Of a DNA stretch of 30,441 bases, positions 11,870-24,662 are shown piece by piece. Every line of letters begins with the position of its first letter. Position 1 is the stretch's first letter. The stretch spans positions 1,665 through 32,105 of the forward strand of contig NW_002476026.1 of assembly GCF_000189635.1 (NCBI RefSeq), written 5' to 3'. Source of the stretch: Tetrahymena thermophila SB210 (lineage: Eukaryota > Ciliophora > Oligohymenophorea > Hymenostomatida > Tetrahymenidae). Position numbers and translations under genes: made by a program. The notes beneath the pieces are model-generated. The model worked only from the letters and a program-made list of their open reading frames with translations. It searched no databases and was not told where the DNA came from.

Positions 11870-14800
11870 TTTATATATAAATATTAATAATATAATATAA
11901 ATAATTAGCAAAGATTTGTTTTGCATATTTGTAAAGGAAAATAAATACAATTAATTTAAATTGTAAGTAAACCTCGAATATTCTCAATTAAATTAGAATA
12001 AAAGCAAAAATAAATATTTTTTAATATGTTCATAAAGATGTTTGAAATGATTTCTTTTTAATTCGGAATTTATATTAAAGCTATATCAATCAGAACTAAT
12101 TTTTTCATCTTTCTTTTTCAATATCTTTTTAAATACTCTAATTTTTTGTTATTTATGCTATTCTTTCTTCACAAAAAATTAAAATATAGTTAATTAATTA
12201 AATGAAATATTTGTTTTTAATAGCAAACAATCATTTATAATTAAAATATTTAAAATTTTAGCTATTCCCTAGATTATTTTTTTTTCTTGAATTGATACTT
12301 AAGATATGATAAGGCGAAGATTATTAAATTTAACTTTAGCGAAAAGATTAGGATTATAAATATATTATTAAGTATAATAATGATTTAAATAAGAGGAGTA
12401 TCTATCAACCAAACTTACAAATTTCATTTGTTAGTTCAAGCTTGTTTCTATTTATTTATTAAATAATTGAAGCTTATTCATCTGCATTTAAATACTAAAT
12501 AATTTTTAATCTTAGTTTATTTGTTTTTGAAATAAAGGGGAAATCATTTTTAAATTAGAAAATGTTTGAAAATTAATATTAAAACCAAAAGATTTTTCAT
12601 TTATTCCATCACAGATAATATCAATTTTCTCATAACAAATAATATGTTCATTGTTTATATTTTTAACAATTTAAATGATATTTCAATCAGAATATAATGT
12701 AAAATTTAAACTATAATTTAGGCATTAGAAATATTTATTTTGTAAACAAATTAAATTTTAAATCACGCAGAATAAAAAATATAATTCAGGCTTAAAAAGT
12801 GTTAATTTAAAAAATAATCGAAGGAAATATAAATGAACAACGTCTAAATTTTTATTCTTATTGAAAAATTTATAGTAATAAATAATTATCAATAAATTAT
12901 GTTATCTTTTTTTATGTTTGCTTCCCATTTATTTGAAAGATAAATTTTAAGCAGTTTCAAGAGAAAATATGTATGCTAATTTTAAGAAATCAAATAGGGA
13001 AAACATTTTTTTAAATTCATAAAAGAGAGAATATTTAAAAAATAATAATAATGGAGAAAGCTTCTATAGAAAGAATTTGGATAAGAAATCTATTACTTTT
13101 ATGATTATCAAGATAAATTTAATTATTTTAATTCAGGCTTTATATAAGCCGGTTAAGTAAATAATGCTTTTTATTAATTAATACAGGTTTTGTAATAATA
13201 TAGATAAATAAATAACAAATTTTAATTAAAAGCTTAAATGTTTTTAATCTTTCTATTTTAATTGCAATATTTTACTTCACTTTAAAAAATATTTTTTAGA
13301 TTCTACAAGCAAGGTTATTCGCTTGCCATCCATCTTCATTTCAACGAAAAATTTTAAGTATATTAAATTCAAAGAGAGCTTTTATTTTAACACTATAAAA
13401 CACTCCATTTATTTGGGTTTATTTTTTATGAGAAAAGTATATTTATAAAGGAGTAAACAAGAAAAATAATTCAAAATTAGATCAAATAATTTTGTGAAAT
13501 TCAGGTAAATATTAAAGAAGACAAATTTTAATAATTCTTTTTCAGAATTTATATTTTTATACAAAGAATTAGCTAACACATTTGCATGACATATTAATGT
13601 TTTTATATTAGTTTCTCGATAAAACTGGATAAATAATGCAATTTTATAAGTAAATCCATGGAAAAGAAGCAATTTTTTTGTTGAATACAAATGATATATT
13701 TGGGGGTCAAAAAGCAATTTGATATTTCATCTTTATATATAGCGTATAAAATCTATTAATTATTAAAAGCATATACTGTCAAGTAAATTGAAAAATACTA
13801 TTTAACTAAAAAAATTAATTAAAATAGAAAATTCTATCTATTTCAATAAAAGATAATTTTTTACAGTATATTATTAATTTAAAAGAGGATTCTAATCACT
13901 TGATTTCTTTCTTGATTTACTAATACAATTTTGTTTGTTATAACTTCTAGAAAAAAAAATAAAAAAAGTTTTAATTTAGATGACCACAAAATTATTCGAA
14001 TTAATAGCTATTAAATTGTTGTAGCTATCATTTAATGATTTTTTATCCTTTTTAATATTAAAAGAAGTTAATTAAAATGCATTTTGTTTGCATTTTTAAT
14101 TTTTTTAATATAGATATATTAAAGATTGTCTTATCAGTATTTAAATTTTTAGCATTTTATTTTTTATAAAATTGACTTTAAAATAAAATATATTGAAAAT
14201 TATGTCAAAAACTTTTTATTAAATATAATAAAACCATCTAACTTCTATTTCCATATTCGCTTGTTTATTTACTTATTTTTGAAAACTTTAATGCTAAAAA
14301 TTTAATATCCAATAACGAATATTTACTTGAAAAAGTTTTTTGAAAAAAAAATAATTTAAAAGATTCTAATTATTATAGTTAGAAAATAAAATTTAATATT
14401 CAATCAATTTTAATCTTACTCTTGTTTTTTTTTCAATTTAAAATGAAGAATAGAAAAAAAATTTATAATACTTTAAGCTATAAAGATGTTAAATATGTTA
14501 GATTTAGAGCAAATATCGATAATATGAAATTTATTATAATTCATTTTAGAATATTGGTAGACTTAAATAGGGAGAATCTCTAAATCACTTAATTATCTTA
14601 CATTTTTTAAATTTTAATAAATAATTTTTAGTTTGGTAAATAATTTCATACACTATCTCGGCTCCTAAATTACTTATTTTTCAAATATATCGTTGTATTA
14701 GTTGTAAAATATGGTCTGATGTGTATCAAACAAATTTTGATAATAAAGTGTAGATAAAATAATTTAATAACTTTGAACTTGTTTTTTTATTTTATTTTTA

Positions 14801-16519
14801 AATATTTATTAAAATAATTAACAACATCAAACAAAAAAATACATTTTTTAGTTATATAAACTGTTAAATTTTACATCAAGGATAATTAAATTCACATTCT
14901 AAATGGGCTATATAATTATTTAGAAATTTTTATTTAGATTATATGTTCTAAAAATAGGCTATTCAAATGAAATATAAAACTTAATGACAAATTTAAATAT
15001 TAAAAGGAGATAGATTTTCGTTTAAACCAGTTTAAAAATATAAAATAATTTTATATATTAATATATATACTAACATATATACTAAATGTAGAAGAAATTA
15101 TAAAGAGATTTTCTATTTTTTATTTTAGATACTAATATAGTCTTCATACCTTTTTTTACCTGTTATCAAAAAGTTAATAATTTTTTTGTTTAATTTTTAC
15201 CTGAAATTTTTAGATTATTTTTTATCTATTATTAGAAATTAAATTAATAAGTAATATTTTAAATTTTCCTTTTATATTGCATAGAAGACAAATTTTATTA
15301 ATATTTTATCAGAAAAATACATTTGTTTTACAAAAATACTACTAAATTTTTCTAAAATTTATAAAATACATTTCTTTAAAAAGTTATCAAATATCTACTA
15401 AACATGTTTTCCTAATATGATTTTAGTGATAAATAACCTTAATTTTTGTTGAAAATCAATTAGACTTGATATTTACAATTGAGTTAAATTTAAAATTGAT
15501 ATTTACTAGCATTATCGATTTTTCTACTTTTTATTTGTTACTTGTCCGGGATAAAATTTTACTTTTTAGAAGAAAATTTGATTATTATTATTATTATATG
15601 TAAATAAATTTTTGACAAGATACCTAAAACAAATCTATTCATTTTTTGCTTTGATTTTTTGATACTTTATGTTAAATTTATTTAAAAATCTTTGATCTAT
15701 AACTAAACATTTTTAATTTAAAAATATAAAAGCGTTCATCTATAAATAAATCAGTTTAATAATAAAAATGATTTTAAAAGCTTATATGCATATCCAATAT
15801 AATTGAATACTTAGATTTATATTAAAATCACACTTTCTTAATTCAATTTAAGCTGAAATTTACAAATATAAATAACTAATTGAGAAATAGATAGATAGTT
15901 AGATGTATATACATAAATAGATATATCAATATTTATTTCTTTAATTTAGATACTAAATTAAATCTTTTACTTTAGATGATAGATTTCTCTAAAACATGTA
16001 AAATAATATATATCATCATTCTTCTATTATTTTTTTAATCACGTATCATTTTATGAATATTTCTTAAGAAAATTAATTTATAAACATTTCTAAGTAACCA
16101 AAAGAATTTTTTATTGAGACTGCAATAATTTAAATAAAGTAACATAATAATCATTTTATGCTGATAATTTTAAATTATTTATTTTTTAACAAATGAATTA
16201 TACAATAGTTTTAAATAAACTAGCTTTTCAAAAATAAATAAATAATTTTCCTTCATTAAATTTAAAGTGATAAAAAAATCATAAATTGTTAATTTTCTTA
16301 CCCCCTCAGCTTCTTTATACTAAATGAAATAAATCTTGATTTTAGAAATTATCCTACCCTTTCCTTTCCTTTTGAATTTCTATTTTGATTTTTAATTCAA
16401 ATATTCAAATAGATAACCTCTTTCTAATTCAGGTTTCAAATTAAATAGTTGTAGCCATAAATTAATTGAAAAAAATTTAATTAAAAAAAATTACAATTAA
16501 AAAAATCTATCCAATAAAC
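11870..16519. other. Long gene-poor AT-rich region
   Basis: About 4.6 kb with no gene I can support. The most coding-like part is a minus-strand frame at 13717-13277 with no TGA, of which the first 102 codons also lack TAA and TAG; it has no recognised start or domain. The last 250 bases before 16520 carry pyrimidine-rich patches and should hold the promoter of the antigen gene. Confidence 0.45.
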
Positions 16520-17926
16520 ATGAAAGCAACATCTTTAATTCTTATTTCTCTTGCAATAATAGCAACAGTTAATGGTTGCAGTGATGCTAATGCTACAGCT
16601 GATGGCTCAAATGTTTGCTAATGCAATGCTGGTTATTATGGTACTTCTTCGGATGTAAACCCAGGTGGTTCTTGTTAATAATGCCCAACTGGATCTACTT
16701 CTGCTCAAGCAACTGGCCCAACTACAATTAGCGCTTGTAATTGTAATGATTCTAATGCTACCATCAATAGTGGAAATACAGCTTGTGTTTGTAAGGCTAA
16801 CTATTATGGTACCCCTGCTAATACAGGTGCAAGTGGATGTACTCAATGCCCAACTGGTACCTCCTCAACTGCTGGTTCAACAGTTGTTACTTCATGCACT
16901 TGCAATGATACCAATGCTATCCTCAACAGTGGAAATACTGCATGCTAATGTAATGCTAACTTCTATGGTACACCTACTAATACTGGTGCTAGTGGGTGTA
17001 ACTAATGCCCAACTGGTTCCTCCTCAACTGCTGGTTCAACATCTGTTACTTCATGCACTTGTAATGATGCTAATGCTGTTCTCAATAGTGGAAATACAGC
17101 TTGCTAATGTAAGACTAACTTTTATGGTACACCTACTACTTCTGGCGCCAGCGGATGTAATTAATGCCCAACTGGTACTACCTCTAGTGCTGGTTCAACT
17201 GCTGTATCCTCATGTGCTTGTAATGATAGTAATGCTGTTCTTAATAGTGGAAATACTGCTTGCTAATGTATGGCTAATTATTATGGTACTCCAACTAATT
17301 CAGGTGCAAGTGGATGTACTCAATGCCCAACTGGTACTTCCTCAACTGCTGGTTCAACAGCTGTTACTTCATGCACTTGCAATGATACTAATGCTGTCCT
17401 CAACAGTGGAAATACTGCTTGTCAATGTAATGCTAACTTCTATGGTACACCTACTAATTCTGGCGCTAGTGGCTGTAATGCTTGTCCAACTGGAGCTTAT
17501 TCTTCTGCAGGTTCCACCTTATTAAGTTAATGTTCTTGCAGCGATGTTAATTCTTCCTTTAACAGTGTAAATACTGCCTGTTAGTGCAATGTTAACTATT
17601 ATGGTACACCTACTACTACTGGCCCCAGCGGATGTGCTTAGTGTCCTACTGGAACTACTTCTAATGCTGGTTCAACTGTAATTGCTTCTTGCACCTGTAT
17701 GGATGCTAATGCTTCGCTAAGCACAGATAATCCTCCTGTTTGCTAGTGTAATGCCAACTTCTATGGCACTCCGACTACCTCAGGTGCTAGTGGATGCACT
17801 CCTTGCCCAGATGGATAAAATTCTCCTGCTGGCTCTGCTACTAATGTTTGTGCTACCAGCACTACTTCTTCCACTTATATTTTACCAATAATCTAATTAC
17901 TTTTATGTTTGGTAGTTCTTATTTGA
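16520..17926 (+). CDS. Immobilization-antigen-like GPI-anchored surface protein, eight Cys-rich repeats (468 aa)
   Basis: Single exon, ATG 16520 to TGA 17924-17926. Residues 1-18 are a signal peptide (MKATSLILISLAIIATVNG). Eight tandem repeats of about 53 residues follow, each with six cysteines in the order CxC, CxC, CxxC, as in CTCNDTNAVL, NSGNTACQCN and GASGCTQCPTG. The C-terminus has a Ser/Thr-rich spacer and a hydrophobic end (YILPIIQLLLCLVVLI) typical of a GPI-attachment signal. This layout is that of ciliate surface immobilization antigens (the Tetrahymena Ser proteins and Ichthyophthirius i-antigens), which coat the cell and cilia and are expressed one serotype at a time. The middle repeats are near-identical in DNA, pointing to recent duplication or gene conversion. 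Gln codons are mostly TAA, often at the CQC or CNQC position. The exact serotype locus cannot be told from sequence alone. Confidence 0.9.
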
Positions 17927-18834
17927 GGTTTAGTTTAAAATTTTAACAGATAAACCTTTAAAAAAGTAATAAATAAAAATCAATTTTTGTCTGTTAGCTT
18001 TATATTTTAATATATTAATGATTTGAAAATTGATTAAAATGAATATCTAAAAACTTTATATCTATTCTTTAATATATTTCAATTAATATTTACTAGATTA
18101 AATAAAGTACAAACCTTCATATATAAGGGATTTTATGGAAATTATATGAAAAATAATTTAAAACACATCTTTTAAGATAAATCTTTATCAGTTTTTATAA
18201 AATTATGAACAGTGTTTTTTATTCCTATTAATGGAATTTACTTTTATAAATATTTTTCTAAATAGATTAATTGAAATAAATTCTTTTTAAATTTGCTCTA
18301 TTAAAAATTTTAGACTTAAAATTAATTTATTAAATATAATTGTGATTAATTTGATTTGTATGTATAAAGTAAGAGAACACATTTTATTGATTAGTTTATT
18401 TTGTAAAACTAATATTTACATAGATTCATAGCATTTATCATGAGGTAAAGGAATGATATATGATTAATTAATTTAATTATAATCAGTTTTTATATTATTA
18501 TTAAGGTAAGATGGCTAAATAGTAGTCTAAATTTAAAATTGAGAGAATTTAATGTAATTAAAGTTTCTTTGATAAGAATTAGAAATAAATTTGTGAGTAA
18601 TTACTTAATGAAAGGCAAACAAATTAGATATATTAATAAATATTGATTTTTTATGAATATAATAAAAACTAATTTAATTCTAAATGGATAAGTATTTTTT
18701 TTATTTTTGAAAAATAAAGTGATTTAAAAAAATAAAAGAAAAAGGGAGGAAAAATTATTAATAACTCCATTAAAAAACCAAAAGAATTTACAAATAATTA
18801 AACAAATAAAATCAAAATAATTTCAAAGAAAAAT
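17927..18834. other. Convergent intergenic region
   Basis: AT-rich spacer between the 3' ends of the plus-strand antigen gene and the minus-strand large gene. It should hold both polyadenylation regions. No further gene or structured repeat was found. Confidence 0.55.
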
Positions 18835-21800
18835 TCATTTTTTAATAATTTTAAAGTGTTTAATAGGTTAAGTTAATCTAATTAATTTTGGTGATGATTT
18901 AGTCATAGCTTTTTAGCAATTTAATTTTTCAGTCTCTTCATTTTGCAAATCCATATCATTATTTTATTTTTTTTAACTTGAAATAGTGGCTTAATTTTAA
19001 TAATCTTCATTCTATTATTCTTTTTTCTTAATTATAAAGTTCTTTAAAGTTATTATTTTAGGTTGTTATGAGCTTACACAGCTGTCTTTATTTGAAACAA
19101 AAATTTACTTATTTCGAATCAAAGATAAATTTTGGTTAATTTATTAATCATTATTTGAAATAGGTTAAGATTATTTGTTGTTAAGATTGTCTGGATGCTT
19201 GTAAAAACTAAATGTATATTACTGATTACTAGTTTAGACTCTGCCTGACATATTAAATTGATTTGATTAGTTTAAATCAAGTTCTTAACAAACTTATTTC
19301 TAAGACTCTAGTTCTTATTATTCTTGCATCTTGTAGATAGTGTGATAGTATCCAGATAGACCGAAATATGAGCACGTTTTAATCAGTGAAATAATTGTTT
19401 GAAACCAATTCTCTTGCATTTTCTTTTTTATTTTCTTTTCCTATTTGCTTTCACTTTTAACAGCTTATTAATCTTATTATATTTTTAATGGTAACTAATT
19501 ATTTTTTTCTTGCTTTTATAATTAAGTGCTGTTTTTAATGTTTTCCTAAACTTTATTAAAGCCAATTTATCTGTCTATAAACAAATCATCTATGACTATA
19601 ACTTAAAATTTTTTATCCTAATTAATTTAAGATGAACTTTGATCATTATTTAAGTTTTCTTGACTACTGCTAAAACTAGTACAAATTATTTATTCTTTTC
19701 CCTTTGGTTTTGTTATCTTATTTTCAGGTTCAAATAGGTCATCTATAATCACTGTTTCTTAAATACATTTCTTTTATTTATCAGTTCTGCTTTCAAAGAT
19801 ATCCTCATCTCCTATTTAAGGAATTTCTAATTATTTCTGATGAATCTTATCATTTTAAATATTTTTTTAATTTTCTTCTTCAATTCCCTCATTAATATTA
19901 ATATTATTTTCTATTTCGACATTTATAATTTAAGTTTTATCTAAATCGCAACCCATTTTTTATTTTTGCTTTTATTGTACAGAATTTTAAACCTTTAAAT
20001 TTTAAACTGAGCTTTCTATGGTAGGATGTTAATCACAATTGTACTTGTTTGAGTTTTCGGATGGATTAATATTAGAAGAGTATTGGTTCACTTTGTTTAG
20101 GTTATTGTTATTTTAATACTTTCCTTCCACTTCTGGTGTTGCTTAAGAACTACTATCGATTAAGATACAAGATTAATTAGTACTTATTGGTGAAGCATTT
20201 TGAGCTTATTCATTCTTGCTAGAATTAAATTAAATGTATTGCTAATCATTATTTTCTTCAGATAAATTCCTTGATTTTATTTCCTCTTCTTCTATTTAAA
20301 TTTAATTATCTTAATTTATTTAGATTTCTTATTAAATTGTAAAATCTTTTGTGTTATTTTCAGTTCTCTCCTTTGAATTTTCGCTTTATGAATGGCAGTT
20401 TTCTCTTAATGGAACATTTTATTATTGATCAACAGCTAATATTTCTTGGTTTTGTTATTAAATGACACTATCTTATTCAATTTAGACTTATTTTTCAACA
20501 TTAATTATTTGTTAGTCTTAATAATTATCATTGTTGTCACAATTTTATTGGGGAAGTAATTTATTTTCAGAATTTTGATCAGATTTAGTCATATCAAGAT
20601 TTGATTAGCTGATATTTGATTGATTATTTTATTTATCTTGTTAATCTTTTTCCTCTTATTTTCTTTTTTTTGTTTCTCGCTTTTAATTTTCCATAACAAT
20701 ATAATTATCAAAATTAACTTCATTCTAAACAACAAACTAGCACTTTTTTAGTTATTTTTGGAAATAAGATTTTTTATTTTGCACTTAATTTAGCTGTTGC
20801 TCTAACTGTTTTTTAAGCATTTCTTCTAACATTTTTTATTGCAGCTCTTGTTTCTACTTAATAAATTGGTTGAGTTTTTAAGTGTTGTATTATTTAAGCT
20901 ATTAATCAATTTAATTTTTTTATCTTATTAGATATGATTTTAACTTTAATATTTTCCTTTCTCTATTTTTCAAAAAGCTCAATTTTTTCTTACCCAAAGA
21001 CTTAATAGCATGATTTATTTTCTTAATTTCGATTTCTAATGCATGTTTTTTCTCCATCATTTGATTATTCTCAGCTAAAGGAGTAGCAATCGCTTGTTTG
21101 TTATCTTCTTTTTCAATTTCCATTTGATCTTTTTCCAAGCTCTTTGAGCTATCTATTTGTATTATCATACAATTTTATTAATCTTATTATTTTTCTTTGC
21201 TTTCTAAATTTTAAGTTGATAAACTTGATTAATTCTAACAAACCAAATTAATTGCTGAATCTTTGCTTTTTTATAAATTAACATCTTACTCTAATATTTC
21301 GCATAAACCTTCATTACTGCTAGCAATCGAATATATTTTTTCATTGCTTCCAATAACAATTTAATTCTTTTAAATATCATCTCTAACAATATTTCCAGCA
21401 ACCATGACATTCAGATCTGAATCTTTTTAATTAGATTTATCTAAAATTTAGTTAATACAATTATTGATGTTTTATTTCGCTTTTAGCATCTACAACTAAA
21501 GATTTTTTTATTCTTAATTTAAATTATTCTAAGATATTTAACCTTTAATGTTGTTGAAACTGCTATTAATCAAGCTACTTTCTTGGTTATTAAGCTGCTC
21601 TTTTTGGTTGTTATTATTATTATTATTTTAAGTACTTCTTTATAATTATTTTTGCTAAACAAAAATATCCTACTAGCTTTTTTATAACTAATTATTTTAG
21701 GTATTATATTCGAACTCGTTTCTTTATTGATATTTTCTAGTTTAGAGTTTTGAATTTTCCTCTTCCCTTGACTACTTTTTAGTTTAATTTTTAGTTTCTT

Positions 21801-23433
21801 ATTATTCACTTTTAATTTCACTCTTTTAAAGCGAATTTGTGAAAATTTAGTTAAGTTTGGTTTACTTCAAGCTCAAAAGGTCTTACTCATTATATTACTT
21901 TTCATTGTCTTAATTAACTTATTGCTCATTGATTTTCTATTTCTTTTATAAATTGAAATGATTTTTATTTTGTTTATTCTAATTCAATTTTATAAGCTCA
22001 TCCATAAGTTTATCCAGTTTATCATTGTTATCTTCTCTACGTTTTTTCTAGTTTATCTTCTACTTATTAGCCGCTTATGCTTAATTCTAAAATGGCTATG
22101 TTTGTTATTATTACAGATTTGCAGATTCAAAGCTATTCTTGACTAATTTATTAATTGAATTGAAATGATTACTGATCTGCTTAGCATCCTCTAAACTGCT
22201 TGATCTTTTATCTACATTTTCTAACAAAATTAATTATTTCTCTTAAAAGACTTGCTAGCCAATTCTGTTTTAGATATTTTTTTAACTTATTTTAGATTCC
22301 AACAAAGGATTTGTTAGCTTTTCCTAGTTTTATTGCTAAATTGCTTAATTATCATTAATATTCTAGCTTAACTACTTCATATTATTCTATTAAAGCTATT
22401 ATTTATTACTACCCATTTTTTGATTCAATTAGTTATTGCTGAAAAAGCTTTAATTGCTGCTTTATACATCTAATGTGTTCTTGTTTTTGCTCTAATGTAA
22501 TTCTCTTAATCCTGCTTTTTAAGTTTCTATTTATGATATATCCTCTGGTAGTATTCTCTTAATTAAATCTTATTGTTTTTTATCATTTTTTATTGAATCA
22601 TTAAATATATTATGAGTAAATGATTTATTTAAACTTTATTTTTGTTAAATCTAAACTGCAGCCGTACCTGTGCTAAATGAACAAAATGATTTATTAAGAG
22701 TATCCTCTTTCATTTTGTGGTTATCTTATTATGCTTTTTCGTTACTATCTAAAGAGGGTATTTCAATTAAAAATTAGCTCTTCTTTTAAACATTTTTTAC
22801 TTGACTAACAGGTTTAACTTCTACTAAGATTGTTTATTAGCAATTATACTTCTCTTATTTATCAGTAATATTTTTTCTTTCTTAAGATTAGCTTGTATGA
22901 CTATTCATTTTAGATTAGAAATCACTCACTTTTTAGACATCGCCTGAAATGACGCTTGAACTTTTAAAAGAACCAATGCTTTCATTAACTTTCTAAATAT
23001 TTTATGTATTATTTTATTATGCATGCGGTTTTGGTGATTTAGATATTGTAAAATTAATAGGTTTTTTCTCACTTTTTAAAAGATTTAGATGAGGCTAATT
23101 CAGATATTGTTCTTCTTTTGTATTAGTTAGCTATTTATTTTTGTCAATAACCTCGTTGGTATTCATTTAATTCACTTTAATATCATTTTTGTTTGTCTAA
23201 ATTAATTACTCTTTTTTGCTTTACAAATTTCCATTTAAAACTATTTTAGACTTTTGCATTTCCTTCTCAGAACCCTTATGACCTTATAACCCTATTTAAG
23301 ATTAAGTTTATTCTGATTTCAAACAATTTTATTCAAGATCAAAGGCCTTTTAAAGAGAAGTGACATCAATTTATTAAATAGACTTCTACTCTTATTAAGG
23401 ATTTTTTACAATTATTCTTTTTTTCATTTGCAT
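18835..23433 (-). CDS. Large Gln/Asn/Lys-rich, mostly disordered protein with coiled coil and SIM-like motifs (1532 aa)
   Basis: One uninterrupted frame, ATG 23433 to TGA 18837-18835, with no TGA in 1532 codons and very many TAA/TAG Gln codons. The start is the first in-frame ATG after an upstream TGA at 23562-23560. Most of the chain is low-complexity and probably disordered. Basic clusters resemble nuclear localisation signals: KKRR (463-466), KRETKKRK (918-925) and KKIKKK (1333-1338). A helical, coiled-coil-like region spans about 756-900 (for example EMLKKQLEQQLNQ). Three hydrophobic-acidic motifs resemble SUMO-interaction motifs: CILIDSSS (1089-1096), TVIIDDLFEP (1227-1236) and VIVIDDLFIDR (1278-1288). 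An island near 1341-1371 (WFQTIISLIKTCSYFGLSGY) may be folded. No known domain was recognised; a nuclear scaffold role is inference. Confidence 0.88.
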
Positions 23434-24120
23434 TTTGTAAAATATTTTGTTAAATTAAAAATTTTTATATCTTAATTAAGAAAATTGAGCATTTTTTTAT
23501 AAAAAATAAAGTAAATTAATAGTAGTATTTTCAATTTTCAAATTTTCAAATTATTAGAGTCATTTTGAGTTAATTACAAAATCAACTAATAAACAAACAA
23601 GTAAAAATTAATTAGCAAATAAACAAAGTTGATAAATAATAAATCACTTAGAAATCTAAAACCTAACTCAATACTTTCTTTAGTTCATTCCCTTCATTCT
23701 TTTTGTTTAATATAAAAAAGGATAAATTCTAAAACATATTTTTTATGTAAATAAGAAACTTTTATTAACTAGGAAAAATATTTTAAAAATTAACTAAATT
23801 TATACAAAATTTTGCCAAAATTTATCTGTTAAACATATTTAAATAAATAAATAACAAACTAACTAACTAACTCAATTTTAAATATTGTAAAAAATAAGAT
23901 TGTTTAGATCAAATTTTACATTCCAAAAATTCTTTATTCTTAAAGTATGTTCTTAATGTGTAAAGTGACGAATGAATGAATGATGAACAAACAATTATAT
24001 TCAGTTTGGGTTTACTTAAAAGTTATACTTAATTATGTAATAAATTATTTATAAATTATATTCTTTATTTTGAATTAAACGATTAGGAAGAAAAAAACAG
24101 TTTATAATTTTTAAACATAA
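23434..24120. other. Intergenic region between divergent genes
   Basis: AT-rich sequence between the start of the minus-strand large gene and the LRR gene region. It contains 4-bp-periodic stretches (AACTAACTAACTAACT near 23859, AATGAATGAATGATGAA near 23971). No exon was found. Confidence 0.5.
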
Positions 24121-24509
24121 TCAATCATCTTGCTTGTTTAAAAAGCTACTTCAAAGTTTACTCATTCATATATATTAAATTTTTTAAGAAAATTAAATAA
24201 ATAAAAATTAATTTTAGTTTTTCTTTAAAATGTTTAAAAAAGATATTAATTAATTAATTTATATAAAATTATCATAAAAAGTATCTTTAATTTAAATAAT
24301 TTATTAGATAATTAACTAAATAAAATAGTAAATAAATAAATAAACAATAACAACAAAAGAATCTTAATAAAACTAAAAATGCTGTAGAGATATAAGAATA
24401 GTAATTAATTAATAATGATTAAAAGCATTAAATATATCAAATTTTTTTTAATAAAGGTGTAAAAATATTATATATATTGCTTCTCAAATTTAACTTACTG
24501 TTATTAAAT
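24121..24509 (+). pseudogene. Decayed tandem copy of the LRR gene 5' region
   Basis: This segment aligns along its length with 24510-24840. Shared landmarks are AATCATCTTGCTTG / AATCATCCTGCTTG, AAAGAATCTTA followed by TAGAGATATAAG / TAGAGATGTAAG, a T-run, AAAGGTGTAAAAAT / AAAGCTGTAAAAAT, and CTTACTGTTATT / CTTACTATTAGT. The second copy holds the proposed first exon of the LRR gene. In this first copy the ATG is absent and the frame is shifted, so it looks like a relic left by duplication. Confidence 0.6.
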
Positions 24510-24662
24510 ATAATCATCCTGCTTGAAAGCTACATGAAGATTTACTATAATTTATTATTTTAGCAAAATTAATTAAATAAATAAATGAATATTATAGTTT
24601 CAACTTTCTTTAAAATTATTAATTTACATAAAAATAAGATAAAAGGTAAATACAAAATTTTT

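Noticed and set aside
16607..16846. Minus-strand Ser/Thr-rich frame of 79 codons
   Set aside because: Antisense of the antigen repeats.
16665..17525. Long Leu/Val-rich plus-strand frame of 286 codons inside the antigen gene
   Set aside because: It is a shifted frame of the repeated antigen sequence; it stays open because the repeats are near-identical. Its composition is monotonous and it has no independent start context.
21570..21821. Minus-strand Lys/Ile-rich frame of 83 codons
   Set aside because: It lies in a different frame from the uninterrupted 1532-codon gene that covers the same bases.
21958..22146. Plus-strand hydrophobic frame of 62 codons
   Set aside because: Antisense of the Gln/Asn/Lys-rich large gene; antisense of such codons is naturally Leu/Ile/Phe-rich.
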